64,000 nt of DNA. Origin: Klebsormidium nitens. Lineage: Eukaryota > Streptophyta > Klebsormidiophyceae > Klebsormidiales > Klebsormidiaceae. The stretch covers positions 67,588-131,587 of the forward strand of contig DF237059.1 in assembly GCA_000708835.1 (NCBI GenBank), in the 5' to 3' direction. A program made the translations under genes and the position numbers. The notes beneath the pieces are model-generated. The model was not told the origin of the DNA. It saw only the letters and a list, made by a program, of their open reading frames with translations, and ran no database searches. Shown here in pieces: positions 50,701-63,500 of this stretch; the stretch's first letter is position 1, and each line of letters opens with the position of its first letter.

Positions 50701-53700
50701 ATGGCTCGAAACGTGAGCACATTCCGGACTCCTCAATTCTCCTAAGCGTCAACTCGATCATTTTCGTTTATGCTGACACAGGCGCTGAAGGCAAGATGTG
50801 GCTGGACCCGGCATCGGCGAACGCCGCTATTGGGAAGGTTTTGCCGGAGGGCGAGTTGATTGAGAAGGCCTCCCCGCTCGCGCTGGCAAAGGCGGTGAAG
50901 GTACGGAGCTTTTTGTCGCCAGCCAACGCTCCTATGGGCCCGCTTTACTGCCAACTCTAATCTTCTCCGCTTAATTCACTCGACAGCAAGAGTTTTCAAC
51001 ACGTTTTGAATCCTTCTTGTAGGTTGGCGCTTGCTTTTCGGAAAGGGTGTGCCGTTGCAGAACATCCGATCCCTTTGTGCAAACAAGCAAAGCGGTGCTT
51101 GTCCGTGCCTTCTGCGATGAAAACAACGAGCGCAACACGAGCACAGGACGGTATCTTTTACTGGGAGGTAGAGCATTACGGTGATATCTGACAGCGAAGC
51201 CCTCTCTTGCAGAACCCAGTGGAGTTGGAAGGGTTGCGGGCGGCGCACGTTCGGGACGCGGTTGCCTTGGTCCAATTCATGGAGTGGCTCGACAACGAGG
51301 TGCGTATCGAATCTCGTTTGGCAGTCTGAGTCGATCACTGTCACGTGGCATTCACGTCCTGAATCAATCTCATATCTCCTCTCTTGAGTTCTATTCATGC
51401 TCAGAGTCCTTCATGCGATTGCTGCGATCAGCTGCTGACGTCAGCGGGGTCCTGCTTTGCTGACATGTCTTGGTTGCTTCCTGAGTCCAGGTGCAGCAGC
51501 AGTTTGGGGTCAGTGGGTACTTCTCGTCGACGGGCCACACGAACAAGCGAAAACGAAAGTACGAACTCTACTTCGTAGTCCTACATCACATGCTCCTTTG
51601 AGGGGCGAGCCAGCTTCATGGGAACGTAAACTGCATCCAAGATGCTATTCCATGTTAAGATCCGCTGTTGACGTTTGCGGAATACCCTTCATGGAATCCT
51701 ACGAGAAGTCGAAACAGGGAATGCTTCGAGCAATTTACTCATCAACGGTGCCTCAAATTCTCCTCAATGCTTTGTCATTAACGTGCAGCGAAGAACACGG
51801 CCGGGTCCATCTGACGGAAGTCACCCTAGCCGACAAGCTCGAAAGCTTCCGAGCACGACAGCAGGTGGGCTTACGTCAGCATCATTGTCCACATGCCTGG
51901 ACAAGACAGGATCCTGAGTGAGTCGTCCTTCGAGTCAGGCATGGTCGTGCTTTAATAAGCAGAATGGAAGGAGTTTCAAGAGTGCCCGGAGCAATAGTCC
52001 GAGTTCCGCTGCAAAACGAGTTTCGCCTTTCAAGGCCGGCCCACTGAGCGCCACCAAGTCTCAAGCTGCGCTCCTCCTTTCACCATTACAACCTGAAGCG
52101 CATCATTGAACGAGTTAAGAAACCCTCTTCTGACCTTTCAAAACGTACGAGACTCGGAGGTGATTTCCTTTAGCTACACGACCTTAAAGACATCGTGCAT
52201 TTCACTCAGTACTCCCCGATCTGGACTATTTTCTGAGGTCCAATGCGAAAGATAGTTTGCTCTCTATTCGGATGTCCTTACCGTTTGAGACGCCGTGCCT
52301 GTCTTTGTTGATTTCACACTCTGTAAATCATTTCTCCTCGAGACGATCTCTGACAGCAAATGAGCTCAGCCGTCCCTTTCTTCCTCCGGTGCAGCACTTC
52401 GTCGGCCTCAGCTTTCCCACCATCTCCTCTGTCGGGTCGAACGCCGCCGTCATCCACTACGGGCCGCAACGGGACACCTGCGCGGACTTCGACGCTGCCA
52501 AAATCTATCTCTGCGACTCGGGAGCTCAGGTATGCGTGCAATGCACAAGGCAGATCCGTCGCATTGGTGGTCCGCCAGGACGGTCCGCCCGTCTATTTCT
52601 TATGTTCGGTCAGGCAGATTGGGAGTTCCAGCTTTCGTGTGCAAAAAGACAATGTTTGAACGTAAAGACAGACGCGTGCTCAAGATGTTAGTGCGCCGTA
52701 GATGAGCACACTTGTTTTGCAAGGATCAGAAGTGGTACCAGTTGGAACCGACTCCCAATGTTTGCTTGCCTCGCAGCACTGCCAGTCGAAGAGGCAGCCT
52801 CAATGCCTCGACTGTAGAAACCCCAAACTCTCATTTGTCCGAGAACCCGACTTTCAGGAGAAGGTCTACACGCAAATCCAGGAAGCTGCTCTATAATGAT
52901 TGCCATTTTTTCTGCCCCAAGAAACTTGTTTACTTCGATCGTCGACCTGACCACCGTTTGCACCCGCGCTTGGCAGTACCTGGACGGAACCACGGACGTC
53001 ACCCGGACCTTCCACTTCGGCACGCCGAGCGACCACGAGAAAGAGTGCTTCACACGGGTAAGTCCATCACACTTGTGAATGGTTTATCAAGGCAGTCATG
53101 ACCAGCTAACGAGAAGTAGGGGAGGAAAGCAGCGTGCCAGCTAATCTTGCCGCTCACGGTTGGCACCATTCGTTGGGTTCAGCTCGTGCCACACGTCTCT
53201 CATTGCGATGTTTTGGGTCGGGAACGTGCTGTGGTGTTCTCTTCCGTCTGCTGTCTGGCGGGATTTCTTGCAGATTATCGGTTGTTTCTAGAAGGATGCA
53301 GAATCCGCCTCTCTTCGTAGGCATGCCAATCTCTTTCATTGTAGGTCAGTTCTCCAAAAGTCTTGCGCCTCCACAGCCATCCACGCTTGACGCAGACTCG
53401 TTGCCGCGCAGGTACTGAAAGGTCACATTGGGCTAGACACGGTCATCTTTCCTAGCGGGACGACGGGTGAGAAACGGTCCCGCTGTTGCCAACAACCGTG
53501 TGAGCATTGCAATGCAACGTTCTGGCCATTCCATTTGCACAAAGTCTGATCAATTCAAGAAGATTGAAGCCGCCTTATCGAGGTGCAGATTCCGGATGGC
53601 TTGCCTCACAAACCGTCATGTGTGCGCAAGCATGCAATAGTTTGGTCCAGCCAACCTCAATCCTTTCGCTTCCGTTCCTGTTCCGTTCAGATTCCGTTCC

Positions 53701-55745
53701 GTTCCGTGCAGGGCACATGCTCGACGCCTTGGCCCGGCTTCCCCTTTGGCGCGCGGGTCTCGACTACCGTCACGGGACGGGGCATGGGGTCGGAAGCTTT
53801 CTTTTTGTCCATGAAGGTGCGCTCTTATTTACCACTCTGATTTGTCGATGCATACGAAATCCTGCAAAGCTGAAGTCCTGAAAGCCTTCGACGTCGACGT
53901 AACAGTCTGACAAGATAACATTCTTCTTTACGAAGCATGGTGTGAGTTGAGCACCAATCTAGACGCCTTTGTTTTGGTCACGGACGGAGCATTGCTTGGG
54001 TCGGCCTTATCGTACATGAGAGAGACTCGCTCTGCAGATCGGCATGCAACAGGTTGCAGAAAGAGGGTCGCCCAAACTATTGATTTCAGTGGCCTTCTAA
54101 TCGCTGCTTCTTCATCCCTCTCTTCCGTCCTGCCAGTTTCAGAGAGGTTTTCTTCTTCACGGCAATCCTGCCACCCCTATCGACTGCGCTCTTATACTGA
54201 GAGCATTCTGCAGGTCCGCACTTGATCAGCTTCAAGCCGACGGCCAGCAACGCGGGGATCAAGGCCAACATGACAGTCACAAACGGTACGTCTGCTTTTA
54301 ACTTGAATCTTCTCCTGCTAGCTTTTCTGTTTTGCGGGGGATTCCAGATGTGCAATCATAGTGGCTCCCAGGTGTCGCGAGCGAAGGGGCTCACTACACC
54401 TGCAGCTTCTTGTGACCACACTCAGCCCGTAAAAATCAGCTGAAATCATCACCAGATCTGCCAATCTAATTGTTCCATCGGCCTCTGTACCCAATCCAAA
54501 ACAAAAGATGTTTCCAAGTCGTTTTGATTCATTTTTGGAAGATAGTTTGAGCTCCCACTTCGCGTCCAGAACTGGTGCTCTCTTCGCCGTTTGACACTGT
54601 CCGAGGAAGAGATGCGAGGTGACGCTTCACTGCGTTGCTCTCGACCGGCTACTTTTAGCGGACGTCCATGAGTTTAGAACCTGTTTTTGACTCAAAATCT
54701 TTTCTTTGCAGAGCCTGGCTATTACGAGGATGGGGCATTCGGGTGCCGAATCGAAAACGTCCTGGTTGTCAAGGTAGGTTAACAGCCTTAGGACTATCGT
54801 CCCGCTCTTTGCATGGCAACTTGCCAAGAATGAAAGGCTCTGACTGCTGATAGCTTTTAGAGGGACACTCTAATTCACTCGGATGGATAAGCTTCGTGCA
54901 GTCTGGTTTTGCAGTCGTGAAACCTGGTGGAAATGAGAGATGTATACGCATGAAGCTGGAAAGTCGGGCAGCAAAATCTGAGTAGTACGCAGATACGCAC
55001 AGCTGGCATCCACAAGTATGTCCGCACCCAATCCGCATCGACTGACCTCCGTCGAGCCGGATGTACTGCTATCAGGTCGATACCTCTGTGAGTGAGCACA
55101 AGGCTGGCAAAGGACACGCTGATCTCACGAGATGAAATGCCGATTCTGAAGAGCTGACAGCGGTTGGCTGCGCATCTGCAGGAGGTGAAGCTCGCAAACA
55201 ACTTCGCAAACAAGGGCTACCTTGGCTTCGAGCCAATCACTCTGGTAAGCCAACGCATGTCAAGCATTTGCACGGTCATAGCAGATGAATTTTCTCTCAG
55301 AAACGGATTTTACTTTGAAAAGGGGGAGAGATTGTTTTTGTCGAGGGGGAAGCCCAACTTCTTAGGCAGCTCTGCAAATACTCAGAAATGAGGACGCAAA
55401 CTTCGGCAGCTTAATCAGCAGCTCGATCCTTCGAGTGCGGTGAAGTGCAAGCAATACTGTCGTAGCTTGTCATAAAGGCCTATGAAGGTGATACTTACTC
55501 CCAGATCAGGAGATATGAAGGTATGGAACCAGGCAGTTGGAAAGTGCTGACGTGTCCTTGATGTCTCTGGCCTGCAGGTTCCCCTACAAGCGAAGCTTAT
55601 CAACACGTCGCTGTTAACTGGGGAGGAGCTCGCTTGGGTTGACGCATATCACGCTGCCTGCCGAGAGAAGCTGTCGCCCCTGCTCACAGGGGCCACCCTC
55701 GATTGGCTCGTGGAAGCAACTGCACCCATCAGTCAAGCAGTTTGA
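47765..55745 (+). CDS. APP1: Xaa-Pro aminopeptidase P (M24B, APP1-type)
   Basis: Eighteen exons join in frame to 629 residues: 47765-47857, 48170-48233, 48711-48850, 49160-49450, 49850-49893, 50211-50377, 50782-50900, 51213-51299, 51491-51558, 51789-51864, 52395-52529, 52977-53057, 53412-53466, 53712-53816, 54214-54285, 54712-54773, 55182-55244, 55578-55745. Two creatinase-type N-terminal domains ([31 protein letters not shown]) precede the pita-bread catalytic domain. All five metal ligands are visible: Asp in YLCDSGAQ, Asp in DGTTDVTRT, His in [10 protein letters not shown], Glu in [13 protein letters not shown] and Glu in YLGFEPITL. The enzyme removes an N-terminal residue preceding proline. 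Small exon 9 ([13 protein letters not shown]...KRKR) is less conserved but is needed to keep phase. The ATG at 47765 gives the family N-terminus. It is the most intron-dense gene in the window. Confidence 0.96.
53655..53711 (+). repeat. Pyrimidine-rich ccgtt microsatellite at APP1 exon 14 acceptor
   Basis: Repeats of (t)tccgtt, for example attccgttccgttccgtgcag, run directly into the exon 14 acceptor and form its polypyrimidine tract. Length variation here could affect splicing strength (inference). Confidence 0.7.
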
Positions 55746-56951
55746 TCCGTGACGTCCTGGCCGAATCTCGACTGAATGGTAAACCTTGTGTCCTCCGTTA
55801 AGGATACTTTCAATCACGAGATCTGACTACCTTGCCCCCCTCTCATCGCATGCATCTGGTGAGTGTGTACGTCATCGACAAGTCAAAGCAGAAATAAAAT
55901 GGATGCATTCATTCTGCCAGCGGCAATATCTACCATCCAGCTTGTCGAAACTGCTTCGTTAAAATCATCTCCCCATGGCGCATTGGAATGACATGGTGAC
56001 TCTTCCCATGCATGCATGTTGTACGGGGTCACAAAAGCTGACTGAAGGCTACGACTGACTAGATCGTGTACATGTAGACGCGTCAAACAGCAATCAAATG
56101 CAAGCATGCAGTCATTTCGTAGCATATATGCTGAGTCTGCATGCTGAGTTCCTGCACATGCTTGACACAGGCAACGAGCATGCCTCAGATACATGAGATC
56201 GCGCCTTTAGCAGACCTGTGCGCGGCCGTGGCCTGATCGTCATCGACTAGTCACTGTAGATTGCAGTCGATCATGCCATGAGACTCGCATGCAAGCCTGC
56301 ATTTCGAATTATCAGCAGGCCTCAGCAGTGACCTGGCAGCCTGGCCTCGAAGCTAACCCTAGCCTGCCGCGCTCTCTCGGTAGATAAATCTAGATCACCT
56401 CATGGCGCACGTAGTGACTGCGAGGACATGATGAGCCGAAAGCAGAATGGACTTCAATCACTGTAAACACTGTAAACAGCCTGTCATGTGAACCATAATC
56501 AGCTTCTACTAACGCTACAGGTATACAGGACCTGCCTGAATGTATGATGGTCATTCTTAAGGTGACAGCAAGCCTGTGATTCAAATCGTGGCTTTGCAAT
56601 TCACAAAGAGATTGATCCTTGAAAAGAGCGAGGCTCATCTGTGCGCTCAAAGGGTCAAACCCATCACCTGTTCGTTTAAACATCATCCCTAAACGGTCTC
56701 ACCATACGCAAGAACCAGCAGAAGTACGAACTAGTTCAACGGCTGAACGGAATCAAAAGCGTCACAATGATTTTCAGGCAGAGTTCCAATATATAAGTGC
56801 TGACAATGTTTGTTCGAAAGAACGAGTTGTTCTTTATGCAGCCGGTTCTTTGTCAGTTTCTATAAATACTTGCTTTCGCTGGTTATTCTGCTTCTTTCAA
56901 TCTCTCAACGCTCTGGCTCGTAGCTAGCGGCGCAATCTATCTGCTAGACTC
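55746..56951. other. Convergent intergenic region APP1 / GH16 copy B
   Basis: About 1.2 kb between convergent stop codons, presumably 3'UTRs. Repeated gcatgcat-type words occur around 55,990-56,180. No gene was recognised. Confidence 0.5.
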
Positions 56952-58812
56952 TCAAGAAGCAGACACCCCTTGCAGTTGGAAAAAGTACGGTGCGTTGGCG
57001 TAGGTTGCTGTTCCAGCCCAGGCTCCTCCTTGCACACTGGATGCGTCCCAGATCGAAGCATACCTGAAATCCAAAAATTGTTGGCCTATTCAGCGACCGA
57101 ACGAAGACTATGAAGTACCTCTGAAAAGAGATGTGGTAGGACTCACTTCTTCGCGGACTTATGATCTGGTATGAAGATCACACGGAGTACTGACGCGATG
57201 GCGAGACTGACAACTAATTGGACAAAATCTCTTCGATCAACTTACAAGTAGCTAGGCTTGGTGGGGAATGGTGAGCTGCCGTCATTGTTCGCAGTGCGCA
57301 TAAGCTTGCCGTCGATGAACCATCTGCAAAAGAGACTTCTGTGATTGAGTTGAGAATTTTGGGAGAACCAACAGAAGTGACGCATTTCAAGCGGGCAATC
57401 AAGCCGTTCTTTCTTTCGCTCATTTTGAGGGCGCAGGGGTAAGGAAACAAGCGTCCAGCGTGACAATTTCTCTATAAAAACCGTACATTCGACATTGTTT
57501 TCAAGAGGCGAAGGGCATGGCAGCACCTTTTTAATAGTTCGCTACTCCTTTATGGTACCACTTTTCGACGGACCACTTACTCGATGCTTGAGCTCGTCCA
57601 CTGAATTGTGTATTTGTGGAAGGCAGATCGGCAGTCAAAACCAAGGGAGATCAATTCCTCACGTCCGCCCTATAGTTCATCCCAAGAGAAGAAAACGTTT
57701 CGGCGATGGAGTCTCAGATGCGATCGAACAGGAAGAAATGCATTGCTCATCATGATCGACATGATCTATTTCAAACCAGAACTGTAATGTGCATGGAAGC
57801 TGTGGAAAGAGCCGGACTACCATATGATGGAATGGAAAGCTTATCTCTGAAAGTGTCCTTACCTGACCATTCACATAGTAGTTTGTCTGAACAGCCTGAG
57901 GATTCTTTCCGAGAAACTCAAAATCAATCTCGTCCTGTATGAAAAGGAGAAAGGATATTGCTGTTATTTGTGAGGTTCAGTAACAAGATATGAGAAAGCA
58001 GGCTCGATCAGATATCGACCAGTACAGATATGTGACAAATCCTGGCACGGAAACAAGAAACACCTTGGCTGCACTCCTGCGAGGTATCTTTCAAATCTTT
58101 CTGATGCGTGCAGAAAGATCAAATAGCGTATTGCTTGACGTTCTTTTCACCTGGTTGCCGCTTCCCTCGAGAGAGCTTGTGTAAAACGCAGGGACGAATC
58201 CACTAATGTCACCTGCAAATCATGCGGAAGTCAACGAGCTCAGATTTGAGACCTGGTTCCAAGACTAGGATATCTGTCCAAGGTTGAGAAAGGGGCGAAA
58301 GAATCTCAAAGAAGTGCGTCGAATGATCACTTTTGATCCGACAGGTTGAAGATGAGGTCAAAGGTCATCCGTGCTCACCAGCAGGACATTTGATGTAAGC
58401 CGAAAACGTGTCGTAAGCGTACTGCTGTGGTGTCCGAATTCTTGCACCCCCGCTCCTGTCCATTTTGATAGTGACGGTGCTTCCGCTAATTGACACTTGC
58501 TGCGGGCCTGCAGGAGGAAACGTGAATCTGTAGACCGTGACCTGAGATAGACGATATAAAACATATTCGATACACGTTATCCAACAGTTGCAAGAAGAGT
58601 TCGAAGACTTTAGACCAGATTCGTGGAGACAAGATGAAAACGAAGCAAATGATGAACAATCTTGGAAGAACGTAATAACGTATCAACTTACTGTAGTCGA
58701 TCGACGAGAGGATCGTTTGAGCCTCTGCAGAATGAACCAGGATGAGAAGAAGAAGAGCCCAGAGGGCGTAGAAGATCGGCAGGAGCTTTCTGGGGAGGAT
58801 TGCAGTCGCCAT
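56952..58812 (-). CDS. Secreted GH16 family glycosyl hydrolase/transglycosylase, XTH-related (copy B)
   Basis: Seven exons (58812-58692, 58507-58379, 58212-58151, 57934-57863, 57669-57581, 57323-57246, 57063-56952) encode 220 residues, the same count as copy A; every exon has exactly the same length and phase. The signal peptide ALLLLILVHSAEA is nearly identical. The catalytic motif is DEIDFEFLG, where copy A has DEIDVEFLG; the Phe form is the one usual in land-plant XTHs. Other differences are scattered (for example KNPQAVQTNYY versus KNKGAIQTNYY). Introns have diverged much more than exons. Copies A and B are in opposite orientation about 27 kb apart with many unrelated genes between, so this is a dispersed inverted duplicate and not a tandem pair. 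Role inferred as wall-polysaccharide remodelling. Confidence 0.93.
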
Positions 58813-60508
58813 CGCTTCTTCGTCAGGAACTCTTTCAGCAGGATTGTAGAAAGGGGTTAGGATGTCTGTAGACGACTTTCCGGAGCGGGTAGAGAGATGG
58901 GAAAAACAAGGGTAGAGCACGCAAGAATTCCACATCAGAAATGCTAAAAATGAATGAAGTGATTGTGCAGATGATGTGAAGATGATCCTAAAAATAGTTC
59001 GCGCCGTGTTTCCAAATGGAGAGCAAATTGAGGGAGTGGACGGGAAACACTTGGTTAGCTTGGCCAATTATCTTCCTTGCAAGACAGTTTTGCTGCTCAG
59101 CAGATACTCAGGCGGAGCAACGTAAGATATTTCAAACCGCAATCTGTCGGAATCATGTCAGAGGATGCTGACACCGTGACGTAAGAGGAGGAGCTTATTG
59201 AGGCATATGCCGTCTCGAGGTGCCGCAACACAGCACGGCACAACCCTCGATCATGATTGATGACGTCATCCTGAAACTCTGTTACAAAAAGACCATAACC
59301 GCCGCTAAACAACGCATCACGAGAGTTAATCTGCTTAAAGAGGAGACAAGCCTTGCTCTTCTGGAGTCATCTTCTGCGAAGGCGGGGACGTACTCGTATC
59401 AACACTAAATTCGTTGAAGAAAAATCAGAAAGGTACAGAAAGGAAGCAGGTAGACTCATTTTACGAGGTATTCGACAGAACGGATTCATGTGTGATTCAA
59501 TTGAGAAGGAAAAGCTTTTGAAAGAGTGCGGGCAATAATGGCACGCAGAGCAAGCTTTTTCCGTCGGTTACTCAGGTATAAGGCTTTCGTCAGAGTACAC
59601 TGCTCGCTTCTGGGTCACTAAAGTCTGCACCTGTTTAAGGCCTACAGAAAACCTTAGACGCTGTCGCTCGAATGGGGACACAAATCTAAACTACATGCAT
59701 CAAGTTCCTCGCTTGAGCCTGGCTCAAATTAGCGCCGGTTGTTAGCTCTAGCTTATCCTTGACCCACAGATCCGAACTTGCATCAGATCCTTCACAATTC
59801 CTAGCGCACTGTAGATTTTATTTGCGAACCCAAAGCTGACGGTGCAGCCGCTACATGGACCTCAAAGCTTTTAAGCACAAACCGTACGCACTATATAACT
59901 TAGGGAAGTTATATTGTCTTCCTGTTTTTTGCAGGAACACTTATCTGCCTCGGCTAGCTCTGCGCCAGCATCCAAATTGCTCCGGCGCTCGTGGACGCAA
60001 GAACATGCAGCAAGGCAGCACACGCACTCATGCATGAAACGCGGCAGTCAGACAAACCGTAAGTCGATACTGCAACTGAGGCACCATGCGCGAGCTGAGC
60101 AACCGCAGAGAAACGGGGCTGCCGGAGCTTATATGCATGAGACTCAGCAGCGCGAAGCACTCGGATTCACCAGGCCGTCAATCATTCGAACAGACCGCGG
60201 CACTTGTATGTGCAAGCGCATAGCCGCGCGGCCAGGCGTGAGATGTTCGAAGACAAATCAATTGCTGTGATTGGAGCACCATTTGCAGATGTTAACTTGG
60301 TAAATTGCGCAAGCTGCAATCACACACGCGTCGCACAGCGGGTTCACTTACTGCAGCCCTTGGCCGTGGACCTCTTTACAACTTCTGTTTTGCAGTGGCT
60401 TTAGAATGAGTATCGTATGCTCATATTGGTACCTGTCCAATCACCTTTTGCACTCGCTTTAGATATGAATAGAATATGCTCGTATACCTGTTCAATCGCC
60501 GCTTTGTC
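58813..60508. other. Intergenic region upstream of GH16 copy B
   Basis: About 1.7 kb containing the copy B promoter and the 3' flank of the TPR-SET gene. No recognisable gene. At about 60,408-60,490 a loose duplication of atgctca/atgctcg with acctgt(c/t)caatc occurs. Confidence 0.5.
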
Positions 60509-63500
60509 CTACCACCTACAGATCTTCTCTGAAAAGAGCTCCCTACATTCGCCCCTTGAGAAGGACTCAATGTCCTCGATCGCTTCCACTGCATAGCGAG
60601 GTACGCAGTTTAGGCTCCGCTCGACGATTCGCAGCATCCGCTGCTTATACGCCCGCCACTCCTCCGACTCCTTCCCATACCGACACAGCATCAACTCGGC
60701 TATCTCCGCCGCATGCTGTATCGTGAACGAGAAGTACAAATTCACGCTCTCCATCGCATCTAGACACGCCAACCCCGCCCTTTCGCACGCCTCCCAATCC
60801 CCGACCAACTCGCATACGCGCTCGAACCGCGTGTAGCACGTCATATACGACGCCCGGAGCCAGTTCCTCTCTTCCTCCGTCCGACCCACCTTCTCGATCA
60901 CCGCCTCGACCGAGTCCAACCTGCTCCGGAAGAACCGGAAGGCTTCCTCCGCGGCCGCGCCCCCCTCCTCCTCCGCCCGACGCAGGACCTCCGTCGCTTC
61001 CCGGACCTCCTGCCACGTGGCCGTCGCTGATTCGAGCTCGTCTTTCCGGCTCTCTTCGAACTCGCACCGGGAGCAGCGGCACGAGAAGCGCCACAGCAGC
61101 CGGGCATCTCTCTGGCGCTTGACACGTGGCTCGGCGACGGCCATGTAGGGTTGCGTGACCTCGGCGCCTCGGGGGAGGTCCTGGACCGCGAAGACGAAGT
61201 GCGCGTCCCCGATGACGAAGTAGGAGGCCGAGGGGAGACAGCTGTGGGTGCACCAAAAAAATCGTTGCTATATTTCAATCTCAAGCGTAGAATCTGTTTC
61301 CTTCCTATTTTGGCATGAGAAGCATGGCAGGTTGGTTGACGTCCTTCGAAGTAAGTGGGGCGGGTCGCTGATTACCTGCCCCCTTTGGTGTCAGCTATGG
61401 CAAGTTTTTTGCTGCGCGCTTTGGTACAACCTCTAGTGGGGAATAGGAAATGACGTATTTCCGGCCCAGACAGTGCTTCCGGCGGAAGCGTTCGTGCCTG
61501 ATGATTTGAGAGTCCTCCAAAGTTTACGAGGTCAGCTATCTTCAAGACTGGTCAGCAAAACTGATACCAACTACCGATCTTCGGTGCTGCACTTATCTTG
61601 TGTCTGAAAGAACGAGTGAGACAGAAGCTTTCATCGAACGTCTTGCGAACCGTGTGGACAAAACTTTGTTGCTCGCTGTTGCTTTATCGGAATCAAGATG
61701 CCTTTCACACTCACAGAGCTTCAGAGATTGCAGTTGGTTAAAAGGCCAGTTTTCGGTGAGTAATAGTTCGAAGGATGGACTTCTGAAGCATGGTCTATAA
61801 GAGAATCAGGAGCGATGTCAATCTTCCTTATTCCGCTCAGAACGGACCACATGGCACGGCAGAAGCATCTGGACTCTACTGACAGCTAAGAACTACGACC
61901 AGTCTCTTGGAGGTTGATGGCATGCCACGCTCGCCTGTCGCACGACCAAGGTGGTAACTTGAGGAGGCACTCCGCTCGAAAAAGGCTGCCAATGACTCGA
62001 ACGTGAGACTTCAGCAAGACCCGGCCATCAAGTCTCAATCAAGAATTTAGAACTGTGGTCGACCTCAAACCTTCGTCTTTCCACATGATATGCTGATTGT
62101 ACAGGAACGCTGTTTCCAATCTGACGGTATTGATCAGCAATCGAATCACAAGATACTTGAGCCCGAAGAAGATCACCTGTGGTTGATGATTCCCGCCAGC
62201 GTCCATAGCCCAACCTCGTCCATCTCCGATGGCCCCTCCTCCCCGCTTATGCCCTGCACCGCTTCCGTCGAGAACGCGTTGTACAGCTTCACCCGCTTGA
62301 TGCGTTCCAAGTCTAGCTCCGTTGACACCGCGCCCTTCCCCTCACTGCCACCCTCAGGGGCCCCGCTCGCTGGTGTCAAGTTGCCTCCAAGCTCTGACTC
62401 TTCCGGTTTCGGCCTATAAGCGTTCCGTCGAAAGATATCTATGCTTGGCACCGATAGCTTTCGGTCCGTACCATCGTACATGCTCTCCACCTGCGTCCTA
62501 ACCCACAGGTCAGCGCAAACCCTCTCCAAAACCATCTGCGCCACCTGCGCATCCTGCGCGCTGGTGTCAACTTCCCTCCCCGCGGCCCGCCCCTCCCTGC
62601 TTGACACCGCAACAGCTTTGGCCGCCACGAGCAGCTCCCCCCTTTTGACGTCCCGAGTCACCGTCAAACCGCGGCCTTTTCCCACCAGGTCCGAGATCTC
62701 GACCGGGCCTATGTAGTCCGCCATGGGGGTGGGAATGCGCTGCTCGGTGTGAAAACTTTCGAGATCGAACGCCCCCTGGCTCTGCTTCTCGCAGCGCTCG
62801 ATGTCTTGGAGCGCTTGATCGACTTTGGTGGCAAGGGAGGGTTTTGGAGAAGAGGCCCTGGCGGAGGCCAGGTGGGAGCGCGCCTCAGCGAAGCGCTCTA
62901 GGTGGAGGCAGGTGGTGCCGGCCCGGAACAGCGCCTCTGGGTTTGCAGGGTCGAGGTCTAGCGCAATTGAAATGGCCGCCAGAGCAGAATCTGCGCAAGT
63001 GAGGGGGATTAAAGTCAGTTGAACGGGATTGTCAGTCAAGGCCACTCGTTCTATTCTGCAGGTAGGAAAGAAAAGGCTCACCTTTCTGCAAAAGGCTCGA
63101 GAGGGGACGGCCTTTCTGAACTTCGGGCGTCTTTATGGGTCCTGACAGTGATGGCAACATGGGCAAGCTCTCTTTGAAAGAATGTTCAAATGATCTTCAA
63201 TCAAATCATATGGATGCAATGTGATCGAATGAAACACGAGGGGCAATAGGAGAGGTTTGAACAGAAGAACGGCACCGAGATAGAGACCAGACCACACACC
63301 AGGTTCGTAACATGGCCCAACATTTGTCAATGCAAAAGTTCGGTATATCCACACCAATGTTGGCCGTATCACTCGTTCGTTTCCTAGCTCAGTGATCAGC
63401 CCTGGCAACTGCTGCACCCACCAATTCTAACCTCAAAATCATGATCTCACCGTAACTAGTCTGAGCACACAACGCCTCCGCCAGCCCCAGCAGCGCCGTC

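Noticed and set aside
59097-60404. Short open frames between GH16 copy B and the TPR-SET gene
   Set aside because: They are all under about 120 codons, overlap on both strands, and have no recognisable motif or splice-consistent continuation.
60645-61284. Alternative-frame minus-strand frames over the TPR-SET last exon
   Set aside because: They overlap the SET/post-SET frame, are arginine-rich and low complexity, and the SET frame has clear motif support.
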